A stretch of DNA of 64,000 bases from Nicotiana tabacum (GCF_000715075.1 NC_134085.1:152176178-152240177); one strand, 5' to 3'; positions 1 to 10,244 are shown, numbered from the stretch's first letter. Notes: generated by a model not told the origin, from the letters alone. Numbers and translations: made by a program.

Positions 1-47
1 GTAGGTCACACCAGTCCGGACCAAAGCTCCACTTCCATATAAGAAGG

Positions 48-1043
48 ATGGGATATTATTGGCCAACGATGGTAAAAGATTGCTTGGACTACGCTCGAAG
101 ATGCAAGGCTTGTCAATTCCATGCGAATTTTATTCATCAACCTCCTGAAATATTGCACCCAACTGTTGCATCCTGGACATTTGACGCTTGGGGATTGGAT
201 GTTGTTGGACCACTGCCAAAGTCCTCTGGTGGGCACCTATACATCTTGGCTGCAACTGACTACTTCTCAAAATGGGCTGAAGCAGTTGCTCTTAAGGAAG
301 TAAAAAAGGAAAATGTTGCAAGTTTCATCCGAGTAAACATTATTTATCGCTTTGGCATTCCTCGTTACATAATAACGGATAATGGAAAGCCATTCGATAA
401 TAGGTTGATGAACAGGATTTGTGATCTCTTTGGCTTTAAGCAACATAACTCTTCGATGTACAATGCCGCTGCCAATGGTCTAGCTTAGGCATTCAACAAG
501 ACTCTATGCAACTTGTTAAAGAAAGTTGTCTCCAAATCCAAACGAGATTGGAATGACCGTATGGAAGAAGCTCTATGGGCATATAGAACGAATCATCGCA
601 CGCCAACACAGGCGACTCCTTATTCACTCGTTTATTGAGTCGAATCCGTCTTGCCACTTGAGCGTCAAATACCTTCGTTACGACTGGCTATTCAAGAAGG
701 GATCACTTATGAAGAAAATGCTTGACTTCGATTAGCAGAGTTGGAATCTCTTGATGAAAAGAGATTGGAAACTCAACAGAGTCTTGAATGTTATCAAGCT
801 CGATTGTATCGTGCCTTCAATAAAAGAGTTCGTCCGAGATCCTTTCAAGTAGGAGATCAAGTCCTTGCCGTACGAAGACCCATAATTACTTCCCATAAAC
901 CTGTAGGGAAGTTCACTTCAAAATGGGATGGGCCATATGTCGTACAAGAAGCTTATTCAAGTGGGGCTTACAAGCTGGTTGATGCAGATGGTATGGGGAT
1001 CGACCCTATCAATGGCAAGTTTTTGAAGAAGTATTATCCTTGA
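48..1043 (+). pseudogene. Retrotransposon integrase, C-terminal half (broken)
   Basis: One reading frame runs the full stretch with no frameshift but with three stops: TAG at 486-488, TGA at 636-638 and TGA at 723-725. The start contains the tail of the zinc-binding domain (CKAC). The rve core follows, with a conserved Asp in the DAWGLD block and a second Asp in ITDNGKPF. After it come the WAYRT block and the C-terminal GKFTSKWDGPY domain. The first stop falls at the position where the third catalytic acidic residue (Glu of D,D-35-E) is expected. The TGA at 723 is consistent with CGA deamination. The family assignment is firm; the Tat lineage rests on the C-terminal domain and on the downstream repeats. 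Confidence 0.85.
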
Positions 1044-1460
1044 AGTCGCCACGCTCCTTGACGCACGAGCCTAAACTGCATGTTGCTACACTCCTGGCCC
1101 GCAAGAGTATAAACTATGTACGGCCCAAAAAAAGAAAAAGTCCGCTAGGTTGAAAATCTCGAAAGAGGCGGCCTAGGCAAAAGTTAGGACGTGAAAAAAA
1201 AATCTACCCAGTCTGAACTACGGTATGACTTGATCCTCTTCACCGAGGTACGTAGGCATCTTAGAGTTTCATTCTAAGTCCAGTCGCACAAGTTCAAAAG
1301 ATACATATTGCCCCAATTGTTGTCCGAGTGAAGTATGGAGGAATGCAAAATCAAGCTGAAATGTCATCCTCTTGTGGAACTTTGATCTCATTTGATTTAA
1401 AAGGGGCAACCCTCCATGGTAAATTGATATCTTCAAGTCCGTCGGTACTCAAGTTGAAGT
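1044..1460 (+). other. Noncoding spacer after integrase of the Tat element
   Basis: No ORF of note. It contains A-rich runs near 1127 and 1194 and leads directly into the tandem-repeat blocks. It belongs to the 3' untranslated region of the Tat-lineage element. Confidence 0.5.
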
Positions 1461-1900
1461 CCCCAAGTTGAAATCTTCAACTCCGTCGGTCTTCAAGTTG
1501 AAGTTTTCAAATCCGCCGATCTTCAAGTTGAAATGTTTAGGCCCTCCAAGTCTCAGAGTTGAAGTCTTCAAGTCCTTCGGTCTTCAAGTTGAAGTATTCA
1601 AATTCGCCGGTCTTAAAGTTGAAATATTTAACCCCCCCAAGTTGAAATCTTCAACTCCGTCGGTACTCAAGTTGAAGTCCCCAAGTTGAAATCTTCAACT
1701 CCATCGGTCTTCAAGTTGAAGTCTTCAAATCCGTCGATCTTCAAGTTGAAATATTTAGGACCTCCAAGTCTTAGAGTTGAAGTATTCAAGTCTGTCGGTC
1801 TTCAAGTTGAAGTCTTCAAGTTCGTCGGTCTTCAAATTCGCCGATCTTAAAGTTGAATTGTTTAAGCCCTCTGAATCTTCGAGTTGAAGTCTGCAAAGTC
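1461..1900 (+). repeat. Tandem repeat, ~218-bp period, built of short tcaagttgaagt words
   Basis: Two long units share the anchor ccccaagttgaaatcttcaa, starting near 1461 and 1679 (period about 218). Each unit is itself made of degenerate 25-35 bp words of the form cttcaagttgaagt plus a cgtcggt-like linker. The ORF running through it (1468-1689) is a by-product of stop-poor repeat sequence and is not annotated as a gene. Confidence 0.75.
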
Positions 1901-1960
1901 CGCCAAGTCTTCAAAGTTTTCCAAGTGTTCAAGTCGATGTCGTCTTCAAGTTGAAGCTTT

Positions 1961-2265
1961 ATAACTTTCCAATCTTAAGGTGGACATATAAGTCCCTTTG
2001 CACCTTAAGTTGGCCTCTTCGTGGGTTTGTCCTTAAAAGGAACTATAACTTTCCAATCTTAAGGTGGACAATAAGTCCCTTTGCACCTTAAGTTGGCCTC
2101 TTCGTGGGTTTGTCCTTAAAAGGAACTATAACTTTCCAATCTTAAGGTGGATATATAAGTCCCTTTGCACCTTAAGTTGGCCTCTTCGTAGGTTTGTCCT
2201 TAAAAGGGACTATAACTTTCCAATCTTAAGGTGGGCATATGAGTCCCTTTGCACCTTAAGTTGAC
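1961..2265 (+). repeat. Tandem repeat, 83-84 bp period, four copies
   Basis: The anchor ataactttccaatcttaagg begins at 1961, 2045, 2128 and 2212, giving periods of 84, 83 and 84. Each unit holds ccctttgcaccttaagttgg and ggtttgtccttaaaagg. Copies are nearly identical, so this array expanded more recently than the 218-bp block before it. Confidence 0.9.
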
Positions 2266-2606
2266 CTCTCCAAGAATCGGACCATTTTGAGAATAATCTC
2301 TCCAAGAACCGGGCCACATTGAGAGTAATCTCTCCAAGAATCAGACCATTTTTAGAGTAATCTCTCCAAAAATTGGGCCACATTGAGAGTAATCTCTCCA
2401 AGAATCGGACCATTTTGAGAGTAATCTCTCCAAGAACCGGACCACATTGAGAGTAATCTCTCCAAGAATCGAGCCACATTGAGAGTAATCTCTCCAAGAA
2501 TCGGACCATTTTGAGAGTAATCTCTCCAAGGATCGGGCCATTTTGAGAGTAATCTCTCCAAGAATCGGGCCACATTGAGAGTAATCTCTCCAAGAATCGG
2601 GCAAGG
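2266..2606 (+). repeat. Tandem repeat, 32-bp period, about ten copies
   Basis: The unit tctctccaagaatcggacca plus ttttgagagtaa repeats head to tail; for example tctctccaag starts at 2297 and 2329. Two unit variants alternate irregularly (accatttt versus gccacatt), which suggests higher-order shuffling. The unit has no stop in any minus-strand frame, so several overlapping spurious ORFs run through it. Confidence 0.92.
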
Positions 2607-3332
2607 ATGAATACTCATCCCCTCACACCCCAAGATTATCTTCTTCATGCGTGGATCATCTTGTTGAACAAGAACATATCTTTCTCGCTTGACCTACCAA
2701 AAAAAAGGAAAAAAAGACAACAAAAAAGAGAGCACGAAAAAAAAAAGAAATTATCTTCGCTTTAATGCTTCCAAGTCCACAAAAATAAACTCAAGTGGCT
2801 CACAAATACTGCGAATTGATGCTCAACAAGTACGAGCACACGGGTTTATATAGATGGCAAAAGAGAACATTGGGAAGTCTGTTTCTCGATGTGGGAACGA
2901 GTACTAGGCAGACTTCGAAACAGATTCAAATAGGAATGATAAGCTTCAAATCTGTACAAAAAATATGGAATCCGTTTTTTTTAAAAGTGTCCAATTCCAA
3001 GGAATCTGCACGAGTTCAAGGGAAAGTGTCCAAGTCCTACGTGTACTGTGATAAAGGAATTGAGTACTTTGATTTTTTGAAAAATACTAGGAAGTGCTAT
3101 GAAGTCCAATTCCTACGTGTACTGCGATGAAGTGTCCAATAACAACTCTAAGACTATTTTGAATTCCAAGTGAAATACGTTTTACTGAATAGCCTTCTTC
3201 AACCTCTACAAATTATGCCTTCCTTGAAAGTGGCATATCGATTGGCATTGAAGTAATTTCTTACCATCACTTCAAGTCTAGTCTTCAAAAGTTTAAATGC
3301 TGACTATAGGCATATTCAAGTCTAGGGGCATT
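2607..3332 (+). other. Noncoding region between tandem repeats and LTR of the Tat element
   Basis: No convincing gene; a 111-residue ORF at 2795-3130 has no recognisable domain and contains two near-repeats of the string tcctacgtgtactg. The end (caagtctaggggca, 3317-3330) is purine-rich enough to serve as the polypurine tract. Confidence 0.4.
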
Positions 3333-4188
3333 TATAGGCATATAAATTTTATTAAAATTAAATTCGTAAAACAATCGGGACTATATTTTAAAATTCAAGA
3401 TATATTAATTCAAATAAATTTATTGGGCTAATATAATTGGATTAATTATAAGTCCAATATATATGGATTAAATAAATAAATCTTAATCCATTGGGCTAGC
3501 CCATTTAATTGGGCTAAAGTGATGAGCCTACTCCATTAAGCCCAAGATGTCATCTTTCTAGAGGCCCAGTTTGGTGTCACGTGTCAAATGACGTGGCGCG
3601 CCAAGTCAAACGGAAGAGCCAATAGGATCATGCCACGTGTCAAAATGACAAGGAATGCCAAGTCACACTAAAAGGCCAATGAAATCGGGCCACGTGTGCA
3701 AGTGACATGTTCTGGCCAATCAAATGCGGCCATGTCACACTGCAATTTGATTGGTCGGAAAGAGTTTGTTCTTATCACAACTCTTCCCTTCCACAACTAT
3801 AAATAGGGGTCTTCATAACTCAGAAAAGGGACCAGAAGTTACAACAAGAAGCAAGAAAGAGCTCGTGGATCAAACGCTGCAAATTCCTCCACAAGTTTCA
3901 AGCTTCAAGTTCAAGTTCAAGAAATCAAGTGCAAGTTCAAGAACGAAGAACAAATCAAGGTCAAGTTCAAGCAATCAAGCTCAAGCTCAAGAACAAGATC
4001 ATCGTTCGTGGCAACAAACATAGATTCAAGATCAAGCTCAAAGGCCCCTTGATTTATTTACTATTGAAAAGAAGAATCAGAGGATTCATAGAGATTGTAC
4101 ACTCAAATATTCGAAATAAAATACTACGATTGTTGCGATATTTTCGGTCTTGATTTTATTTTCTCGAACCAAATTTATTGTCCAAACA
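3333..4188 (+). repeat. Probable 3' LTR of the Tat element
   Basis: Placed by context, because no second LTR is in the window. It begins after the aggggca tract and contains a good TATA box (tataaatag, 3798-3806). The sequence after the TATA box is caagttcaag-rich. It ends at gtccaaaca, a plausible CA terminus. Start and end are each uncertain by tens of bases. A 90-residue ORF at 3751-4023 lies across the TATA region and is not believed. Confidence 0.45.
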
Positions 4189-4222
4189 ACTAATATATAC
4201 ACCTTTCAATTTTAGCAACATC

Positions 4223-4609
4223 TAATATTTTATATTTGCACCATTCATTTTTTGAGATAATTACATATTTTTTGTACAATTATAACTTATAATAAAATTA
4301 ACTTACAATTTACATAAAAATAATAAATGCACGAAAATTAATTTATCAAAATTATACACCAAGTTAAGATGTAAAATTAATATTATAAAGATATTACATA
4401 AAGATAATATAAAGAGATAAATTAAAAGATTAAATAATAAAATAATAATAATAAAAAATGATGAATAGTAACGGGAAGATGAATAGTGTCCCATATTTGA
4501 GGGAACACTATTCATCCCCATTTTGGGGGCAAAAATGAGGGAGGGTTAGAGCTAAATTACCCAAAAAATTGCCCCTATTGTGGGGAATGGGAGATGGCCT
4601 AATATTTTA
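4223..4609. mobile_element. Probable MITE with 10-bp direct repeats and a central hairpin
   Basis: The 10-mer TAATATTTTA occurs at 4223-4232 and 4600-4609 and brackets 367 bp of AT-rich DNA. Inside is a strong hairpin: gatgaatagtgtccc at 4478-4492 against gggaacactattcatc at 4501-4516. The right end reads ...gagatggcc, but the left end is too diverged to give clear terminal inverted repeats, so superfamily is unassigned. An AT-rich 10-mer could match by chance. Confidence 0.5.
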
Positions 4610-5143
4610 CCTGCATTTTCCTTTCGTTTGTTAGTACAGCGAATCAATTCTCCAATATCTTTTGGATGTGTGGGAAGATACATAAGAAAAGGCGACAGGG
4701 ACCTGTAAATGAAAGCTGGGAGGATACTTGCTAATTTGATCAGATGGGAGGAAACTTAGATAAGCTATGATCAAAGACTGAGTAACTCGACGTTAAACTA
4801 ATAAAGAAAAAAGGCAATAAAGATTCAGTTGAATTGTATTTAGGATAACAAACCTTCAATAGTTTCAAAATCATCATGTTTTTATATTGAGAAATACTGA
4901 ATTATCATCCGGTAACTGTACAAGGGGAATTGAAGGTAATATTTCTGGACGGGCCCTTTGTCACTATAGGTGAGACCAGGTCCAAATTGTCGCAGATAAA
5001 TCTGATCTTGCTGATCATAAATAAAAAATAAAATAAAAATATGTTCTACATACAGCAGTTGATCTGGTCTAGGATCTAACACAGATAGTAAAGTTAGAAA
5101 TGAATTCACAGTTTTCTTCAGTCAGCAGTCTTTGCTCCAGTAT
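4610..5143. other. 3' flank of CDC20, no gene seen
   Basis: No ORF with a recognisable product. It probably contains the distal 3' UTR or the poly(A) region of the minus-strand CDC20 gene; no single poly(A) signal can be chosen with confidence. Confidence 0.4.
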
Positions 5144-5551
5144 TTGTATTGACAAGACTGTACAGAAATCACCAGGCATGTAGTAATGTTGTTCCTTTGC
5201 CATTCAGCGAATCATGGTTTGCCTTTGGTGAGCAAATGGTTCAGGGTTTGCCTTTGGTGCAGGTTTTGCAACTTCAGGAGTCCCAAATACATTCCAAAAT
5301 CTAAGAGTTTCATCTCCAGCTGCAGATGCAACTGTGCAGCCATTCACAGTCTTGTATTGACAAGACTGTACAGAAATCACCAGGCATGTAGTAATGTTGT
5401 TCCATTGCCATTCAGCGAATCATGGTTTGCCTTTGGTGAGCAAATGGTTCAGGGTTTGCCTTTGGTGCAGGTTTTGCAACTTCAGGAGTCCCAAATACAT
5501 TCCAAAATCTAAGAGTTTCATCTCCAGCTGCAGATGCAACTGTGCAGCCAT
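5144..5551 (-). repeat. 208-bp tandem duplication of the CDC20 last exon and 3' UTR
   Basis: A block of about 200 bp occurs at 5144-5344 and again at 5352-5551, offset 208 with eight unmatched bases between. The right copy holds the functional last exon with its splice acceptor. The left copy lacks the acceptor and the first codons, so it is a vestigial exon lying in the 3' UTR. One clear mismatch is visible (gttcctttgcc versus gttccattgcc), so the duplication is recent. Confidence 0.92.
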
Positions 5552-7962
5552 CTGGACTCTGCAAAACCGATAAACAAGAAAATGAATACCTTTGTAAAAC
5601 AGCTCTTTGTTATCCTTTTCCTTTCAAGGATCAGGCAGTACTGCACAAAAATGCATACAAAAAGATCATGTGAATTTACCTGAGCCATGAAAAGTACTCT
5701 TGAGGTGTGACCAGTAAGCTCAGCTACCTTTACCATAGATGGGTATTTCCAAAGAGTGAGCTGATTCTGAGTGAAACCATGAGAACTTAGCAGCTCTCGT
5801 TCGTTCTTGTTCCATATAAGGGAACAAACCTGCGATCCTGTATCTACAGAATTCAAGCAAGCACCAGTGTGTGTATTCCAGAACTTAATACACCTGTCAC
5901 TTCCACCACCACCCGAGGCTAATAAGTTACCCTGAAAAGGACACCAAGCTAAGGCTTTAACAGCAGCTGTATGATCTTCAAGCCTGTGAAGCCACTGTGT
6001 TGTAGAGTTTGAAGAAGCCATTGATCTGTCCCATATGTGGAGACAGTTATCATTTCCGCCGCTAGCTAATTGCTGGCCAGAAGCTGACCATTTTAGACCA
6101 CAGACTTCTTGATCATGGCCTTGGTAAGTGTCAACAATAGGTGATCTTATTCTCACATCATTGTTTATGATCTGACCATCCATTCCACCTGTTGTCAAAA
6201 TGTGATTGTTCCAATCTAGAGCACCAACTCGGGATCGGTGACCACCTTTCAAAGTTCTCAGCTGCACCAACAAATGAAAGCATAAATATTAGCATCAAGA
6301 ATATTAGGTGTAAACAGTAAAAACACAAGATTTAAAGGAATGTACGAGTCGATTTGCTGTAGAATCCCAAAGCTGAACTTCAGAATTGTTAAGACCAACA
6401 GCAATATGTCGACCATCAGGAGCCCATTTAACACTTGTAACAGGGCCATTTTCCTCATCAATAGTGACCAGCTCTGAAGTAGCACCATCAGATGCATCCC
6501 ACAGATATACAGTGCTGCCAAGAGCAATAGAAAGAACATTGCTGCTGCCCCAGTCTAACAAGTTCAAATAGTAATCATCCATAATATCTGGAGCATCCAA
6601 TGTCCTCTCACAGGTCTGCATATAAACCAAATGAAAGAAACCTTTAAAAACTTGTTATACAATAAGTAAACGGGTAAAAATGTTATCTTTGGTGCAGATT
6701 ATGTTTCCAACCTGAGGAATGTGTCGACGGGGTTTTGCAGATTTGGGTTGTTGAACAAAGGCAAACTCATTAGGAATTGCCTCAACAGGAGTGGGTGGTT
6801 TGTTCTTGAACGCCAGAATGCGAGACCTGTTCATGTTGAAGGTTTCTGCAAGCTGCTTCCTGTATGCCTCTCTGGAGGGAGAGCTGACAGCTGGGTTTTC
6901 CTTACCTTTCTTTCCGGCCTCTGTCAGCATGTAATGTGCATAGTCGAAATCCATCGCTGATCGATTTGGAATAAACCGATCCAACTGTTACACAAAAACA
7001 ACAAATCAGCAGTTAGTTAGATATTCATGTTTTCATCCAAAAGAAATGGAAAAAAAAGAAAAGAAATTGACCCAAGAAAGAGGCACAATCAATCAAGCTA
7101 AATAATGCTCGAGCTCAAATGGTCTATCCAGAGGAGGATCGGAGATTTTAGATTTATGGATCCAGGATAGCGATCTTAAGTGCTAGTAACTTGCTTTGAA
7201 TTGAGTTAAAACAGAGGCACAATCAATCAAGCTAAATAATGTTCGAGCTCAAATTGTCTATCCAGAGGAGGATCGGAGATTTTAGATTTATGGATTCGAG
7301 GATAGCGATCTTAAGTGCTAGTAACTTGCTTTGAATTGAGTTAAGAAAGAGGCACAATCAATCAAGCTGTAATGCTCGAGCTCAAATGGTCTATCCAGAG
7401 GAGGATCGGAGATTTTAGATTTATGGATTCCAGGATAGCGATCTTAAGTGCTAGTAACTTGCTTTGAATTGAGTTAAGAAAGAGGCACAATCAATCAAGC
7501 TAAATAATGCTCGAGCTCAAATTGTCTATCCAGAGAGGGATCGGAGATTTGAAATTTATGGATTCCAGGACAGCGATCTTAAGTGCTAGTAACTTGCTTT
7601 GAATTGAGTTTTTGTACATTTTTGGTGGATTTCCTAACACATACAGGAGTTGGGCCAAAGCTAATGGGTTTTGCGGAACCCATATCTTAAAGCCTACATC
7701 CGCCCCTGGGTCTATCAGATTAAAAGCAAAAATGACAAAATGAAAACCCATCTCCTCCTCTCTTTTTTTTTATTTAAAAAAATGCCCTTTTACCCATCTA
7801 ATTACACAAATTGGAACAATTAATTAATAGCAACTAGAGAGAATGATTAGAGGTGAGTAGACATACATTTTCACGAGAATTTCTACGTTGAAGAAGTTGT
7901 TCCTGTAGAGGGCAACGAGATTGTTTCTTATTTGATGAGGCTGAGTATGATCCTGCATCCAT
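5412..7962 (-). CDS. CDC20: CDC20, WD40 activator of the anaphase-promoting complex (five exons)
   Basis: Exons on the minus strand are 7867-7962, 6712-6984, 6346-6615, 5680-6261 and 5412-5558. All introns are phase 0 with GT..AG ends; the CDS is 1368 nt, giving 455 residues, the usual length for plant CDC20. The start is the ATG at 7962, giving [13 protein letters not shown]. Exon 2 opens with LDRFIPNR (residues 33-40), the C-box that docks on APC/C. KEN is at 60-62 and RILAF at 87-91. Seven WD40 blades fill exons 3-5, and the protein ends in Ile-Arg, the APC/C-binding tail. The product should recruit mitotic substrates such as securin and cyclin B to the ubiquitin ligase. Oddities: the string caccaaaggcaaacc is duplicated just before the stop, giving an unusual tail HQRQTMIR; most of the last exon is copied downstream; and intron 1 holds a tandem repeat. 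Expression looks G2/M-controlled (MSA sites at 8363-8396). Identification is firm; splice sites were read by eye. Confidence 0.95.
7073..7608. repeat. Four-copy 134-bp tandem repeat in CDC20 intron 1
   Basis: The anchor aggcacaatcaatcaagct starts at 7081, 7215, 7350 and 7483 (periods 134, 135, 133). Each unit carries gtctatccagag, a gatcggagatttta block and agtgctagtaacttgctttg. Copies differ by a handful of substitutions and small indels. It lies wholly in the 882-bp first intron (6985-7866). Confidence 0.92.
7609..7720 (-). mobile_element. Possible end of a small non-autonomous element in CDC20 intron 1
   Basis: Read on the minus strand the segment starts with caggggcggatgtaggc and a gggttc box. 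I recognise this from memory as the end of a common solanaceous short interspersed element; no match was searched. The neighbouring 134-bp repeats may be an amplified piece of the same element. No target duplication was found. Confidence 0.35.
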
Positions 7963-8189
7963 TTCGTTAGCACAAAAATACAAAGACAAAAACAAAACTA
8001 AGAAAGACAGAAGCTGAGTGATAATCTTGTGTTGCGTTGCGTTGTGAATCAGAAAACTTTATTGACAAATCCTGCAAAACTAAAATCAGGTTATATACTA
8101 ACAAATTCAAATGAAACAATTATAATACAATAATAAAGCAGAATATATATAATAGAAATGAAGAGAATGAGATCGCTCGCTGGTTGCTT

Positions 8190-8222
8190 GAGAGAGAGGG
8201 GGAGAGAGAGAGACAGAGAGAG
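8190..8222. repeat. GA/CT microsatellite in the CDC20 5' leader
   Basis: A run of gagaga with a few interruptions lies between the predicted TATA box (8259-8267) and the CDC20 start codon (7962). On the transcribed strand it is a CT-rich tract, common in plant 5' UTRs. A possible leader intron could end at the acceptor-like TTTTGCAG near 8065, but no donor could be fixed. Confidence 0.7.
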
Positions 8223-8258
8223 TTGATTGATGAGTCTCTCTTCAGTTGATTAATGGGT

Positions 8259-8396
8259 ATATATATGAGCGATTGGATTTGTTTTTTCTATTGAAAAATA
8301 CTTTGTTCTTGTCGGCACCACAAGGATTAATCTAGGGTTTGCATCATCAGTGTAAAAACCCTTCCAACGGCTATGTTCCAGTAGATAGCCGTTGTA
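8259..8396 (-). promoter_or_regulatory. CDC20 promoter: TATA box plus two inverted MSA elements
   Basis: A TATA-type run lies at 8259-8267. About 100 bp further upstream on the minus strand are two MSA-type sites facing each other: TCCAACGGCTA at 8363-8373 (plus strand) and TACAACGGCTA at 8386-8396 (minus strand). The first matches the MSA consensus YCYAACGGYYA exactly; the second differs at one position. MSA elements are bound by three-repeat MYB (MYB3R) factors and confer G2/M transcription. The pair forms a hairpin-capable inverted repeat with a 12-bp loop. Confidence 0.8.
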
Positions 8397-8625
8397 ATTT
8401 TTGTTTGGACTAAATTGCCTATCAACAGAGAGAGTACTTTACATATATCTTAGGGGCAATTTGGGTAATGACTTGTAGTTTTTCTTTCAGCCCTTAGTGT
8501 AATGCACCTTCCTCTTGAATCTATGTCTTACAATTAACCCCACACTTGGATTCCCAAGCTAAGATAATAAGTATTCTTGTGTTGTCTGTTAGGACGTATA
8601 ATTTCTTTCACGGTAGTTATAACAC

Positions 8626-9085
8626 AAGCGGAGTCAGAATTTGAAGTTTATAAGTTCAAATTATGTTTTTTTTTTCCTAAAATTTTATGCCTTTAGGTGG
8701 CGCCTTCCTTCTATATAATCACAGCAAAAAAAGCACATAATAAAGGAGGACATTACATCTGACCTCTGATCATTACATCCAAAAGACCATCCTTATGATA
8801 TATTTAAGTTATGGTTTTATCTTATTTGACCACTATCAATTCTTTATTTGTCGAAAGAGTAGTTTAAATCTATCATTTTTTTTTATTTTATATCTATAAA
8901 TCTAAAAGAAAAGGAAAAATGAGTTTAGTCGTGGCCGGTGCTCACTCAATATTTATCCAAATATTTTTATAATTATCTACGCAAATTTATCAAATATGAT
9001 CAAAATAAATGGGTGCTAAGCACCCGCAAGTGCCCATGTGACGGATCCAACTGAACCCGTATCGTGCATGGTAGCTCCGCCCGCA
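8626..9085. mobile_element. Possible non-autonomous element with gcggag...ctccgc ends
   Basis: The left end reads aagcggagtcagaatttg and the right end reads gtagctccgcccgcaagc, an imperfect inverted pair with gttc/gaac boxes just inside. This resembles a short element widespread in solanaceous intergenic DNA (from memory). The interior is AT-rich with no ORF. No target duplication could be confirmed. Confidence 0.35.
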
Positions 9086-10079
9086 AGCTGTAAGAGAATG
9101 TCATTTTATGGTGTTGGCCGTTGGGTTAATAATGCGAGTAGTAAAGGGTGCATAAATAAAACAAAGGCATAAAACAAAAAACACTTTTAAAAATGCAACA
9201 ATGCATTACAACTTATGATCTGGAAGTTCCACTGTGAAAATTTATACAAAATTACTTTTACAAGCAGCAGCTAGTTCCGGGCTCCAAAAAATGAAGATAA
9301 AAATTCACAATGCAGAGAAACTAATCTTAGCTCCTTCTATTATTTTTAATACTTATACTTATTATTAGTAATAAATATGAGTTCAAGTTGATCATCTAAC
9401 CTTCAATTAATATTGAAATGTTCTGTAGGTGTAACTTATTATACTTTAAGTGTTTTTCATCTTTATTGTTTTTGCTCATAAAATAAAGGAGCAAAATCAC
9501 TTTTTGTCAAATTATACGCTAGTTTTAGTGAGCTCAGCAGTATTTATTCACATCCGCGTTACTTAAACTTGTTACAGCTTCTTTTGTTCGCTGCTATGCC
9601 AATAAGACAACCAGCATTTAATCATGTGACGGGAGTTCAAATCTTTTAAATATTAGTTTATCCAAAATTTAAAAATTAATTTCTTAATCGATTTTAAAGT
9701 CTTATATACTAGTTGTAATATATCCTTAATATCATCCATCAAATATTTACAGAAAAATAGAGACTTTATTTTGATCAACTTGCAATAATCTTGCTAATTT
9801 TAGTTATAATCGTCATCTTTTAATCAATACGATCATTAAAAAGTTAGATAAAAATTATCAATGTTAATTTGTAAAATAAAATAAGAAAAAAAGAAAGCGG
9901 TTACAAATTGGTTACTTTAAAAAAAGAAATAGAACATTGGAGACTTTCTTGATTATTAAATAATGCTTGGAAGAGTTCATTTATGCCGGAAAAGAAAAAG
10001 TAGTCCTAAAATTAGGCCTACTAATAATGGTTTATGTACATAAAATTTTACTCGAGTGTCATTGGTAATTATTAAGGGT

Positions 10080-10151
<72 letters not shown>

Positions 10152-10244
10152 TAAGTAAAGATTTAAAGTTTTAATTTATTTCAAAAATACTAAATATACT
10201 AAAAAAGAAATTATATGGGGTAAAATTGGTTTATAATAAATGGT
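9086..10244. other. AT-rich intergenic DNA, no gene seen
   Basis: No ORF with a recognisable domain and no repeat structure apart from the TA microsatellite at 10083-10142. Confidence 0.5.
10083..10142. repeat. (TA)n microsatellite, about 60 bp
   Basis: Near-perfect alternating ta run. Likely length-polymorphic. Confidence 0.95.

Larger units (their letters stand above)
1..4188 (+). mobile_element. 3' part of a Tat-lineage (Ogre/Retand-like) Ty3 retrotransposon
   Basis: The window opens inside this element. The order seen is integrase C-terminal half, then a long noncoding 3' region with three different tandem-repeat blocks, then a probable 3' LTR. A long repeat-filled spacer between pol and the 3' LTR is typical of Tat-lineage elements, and the integrase tail with its run of FLKKYYP at the stop also fits. 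The 5' LTR, gag and most of pol lie outside the window, so target-site duplications cannot be checked. The coding part has three in-frame stops, so this copy is dead. Confidence 0.75.

Noticed and set aside
2266..2606. CRISPR-like appearance of regularly spaced ~32-bp repeats
   Set aside because: Units are directly head to tail without unique spacers, and the context is a plant retroelement.
2210..2648. Overlapping minus-strand ORFs of 87-127 residues with repeated WRDYSQ / ILGEITL phrases
   Set aside because: They are translations of the 32-bp tandem repeat, which has no stop in any minus frame. 32 is not a multiple of 3, so each frame cycles through the same three peptides.
3751..4153. Two Lys/Ser/Gln-rich ORFs in the Tat LTR
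   Set aside because: They start upstream of or in the transcribed leader of the LTR and consist of caagttcaag word repeats.
7500..7751. 83-residue minus-strand ORF in CDC20 intron 1
   Set aside because: Lies across a transposon end and a tandem-repeat unit inside an intron with good splice sites on both sides.
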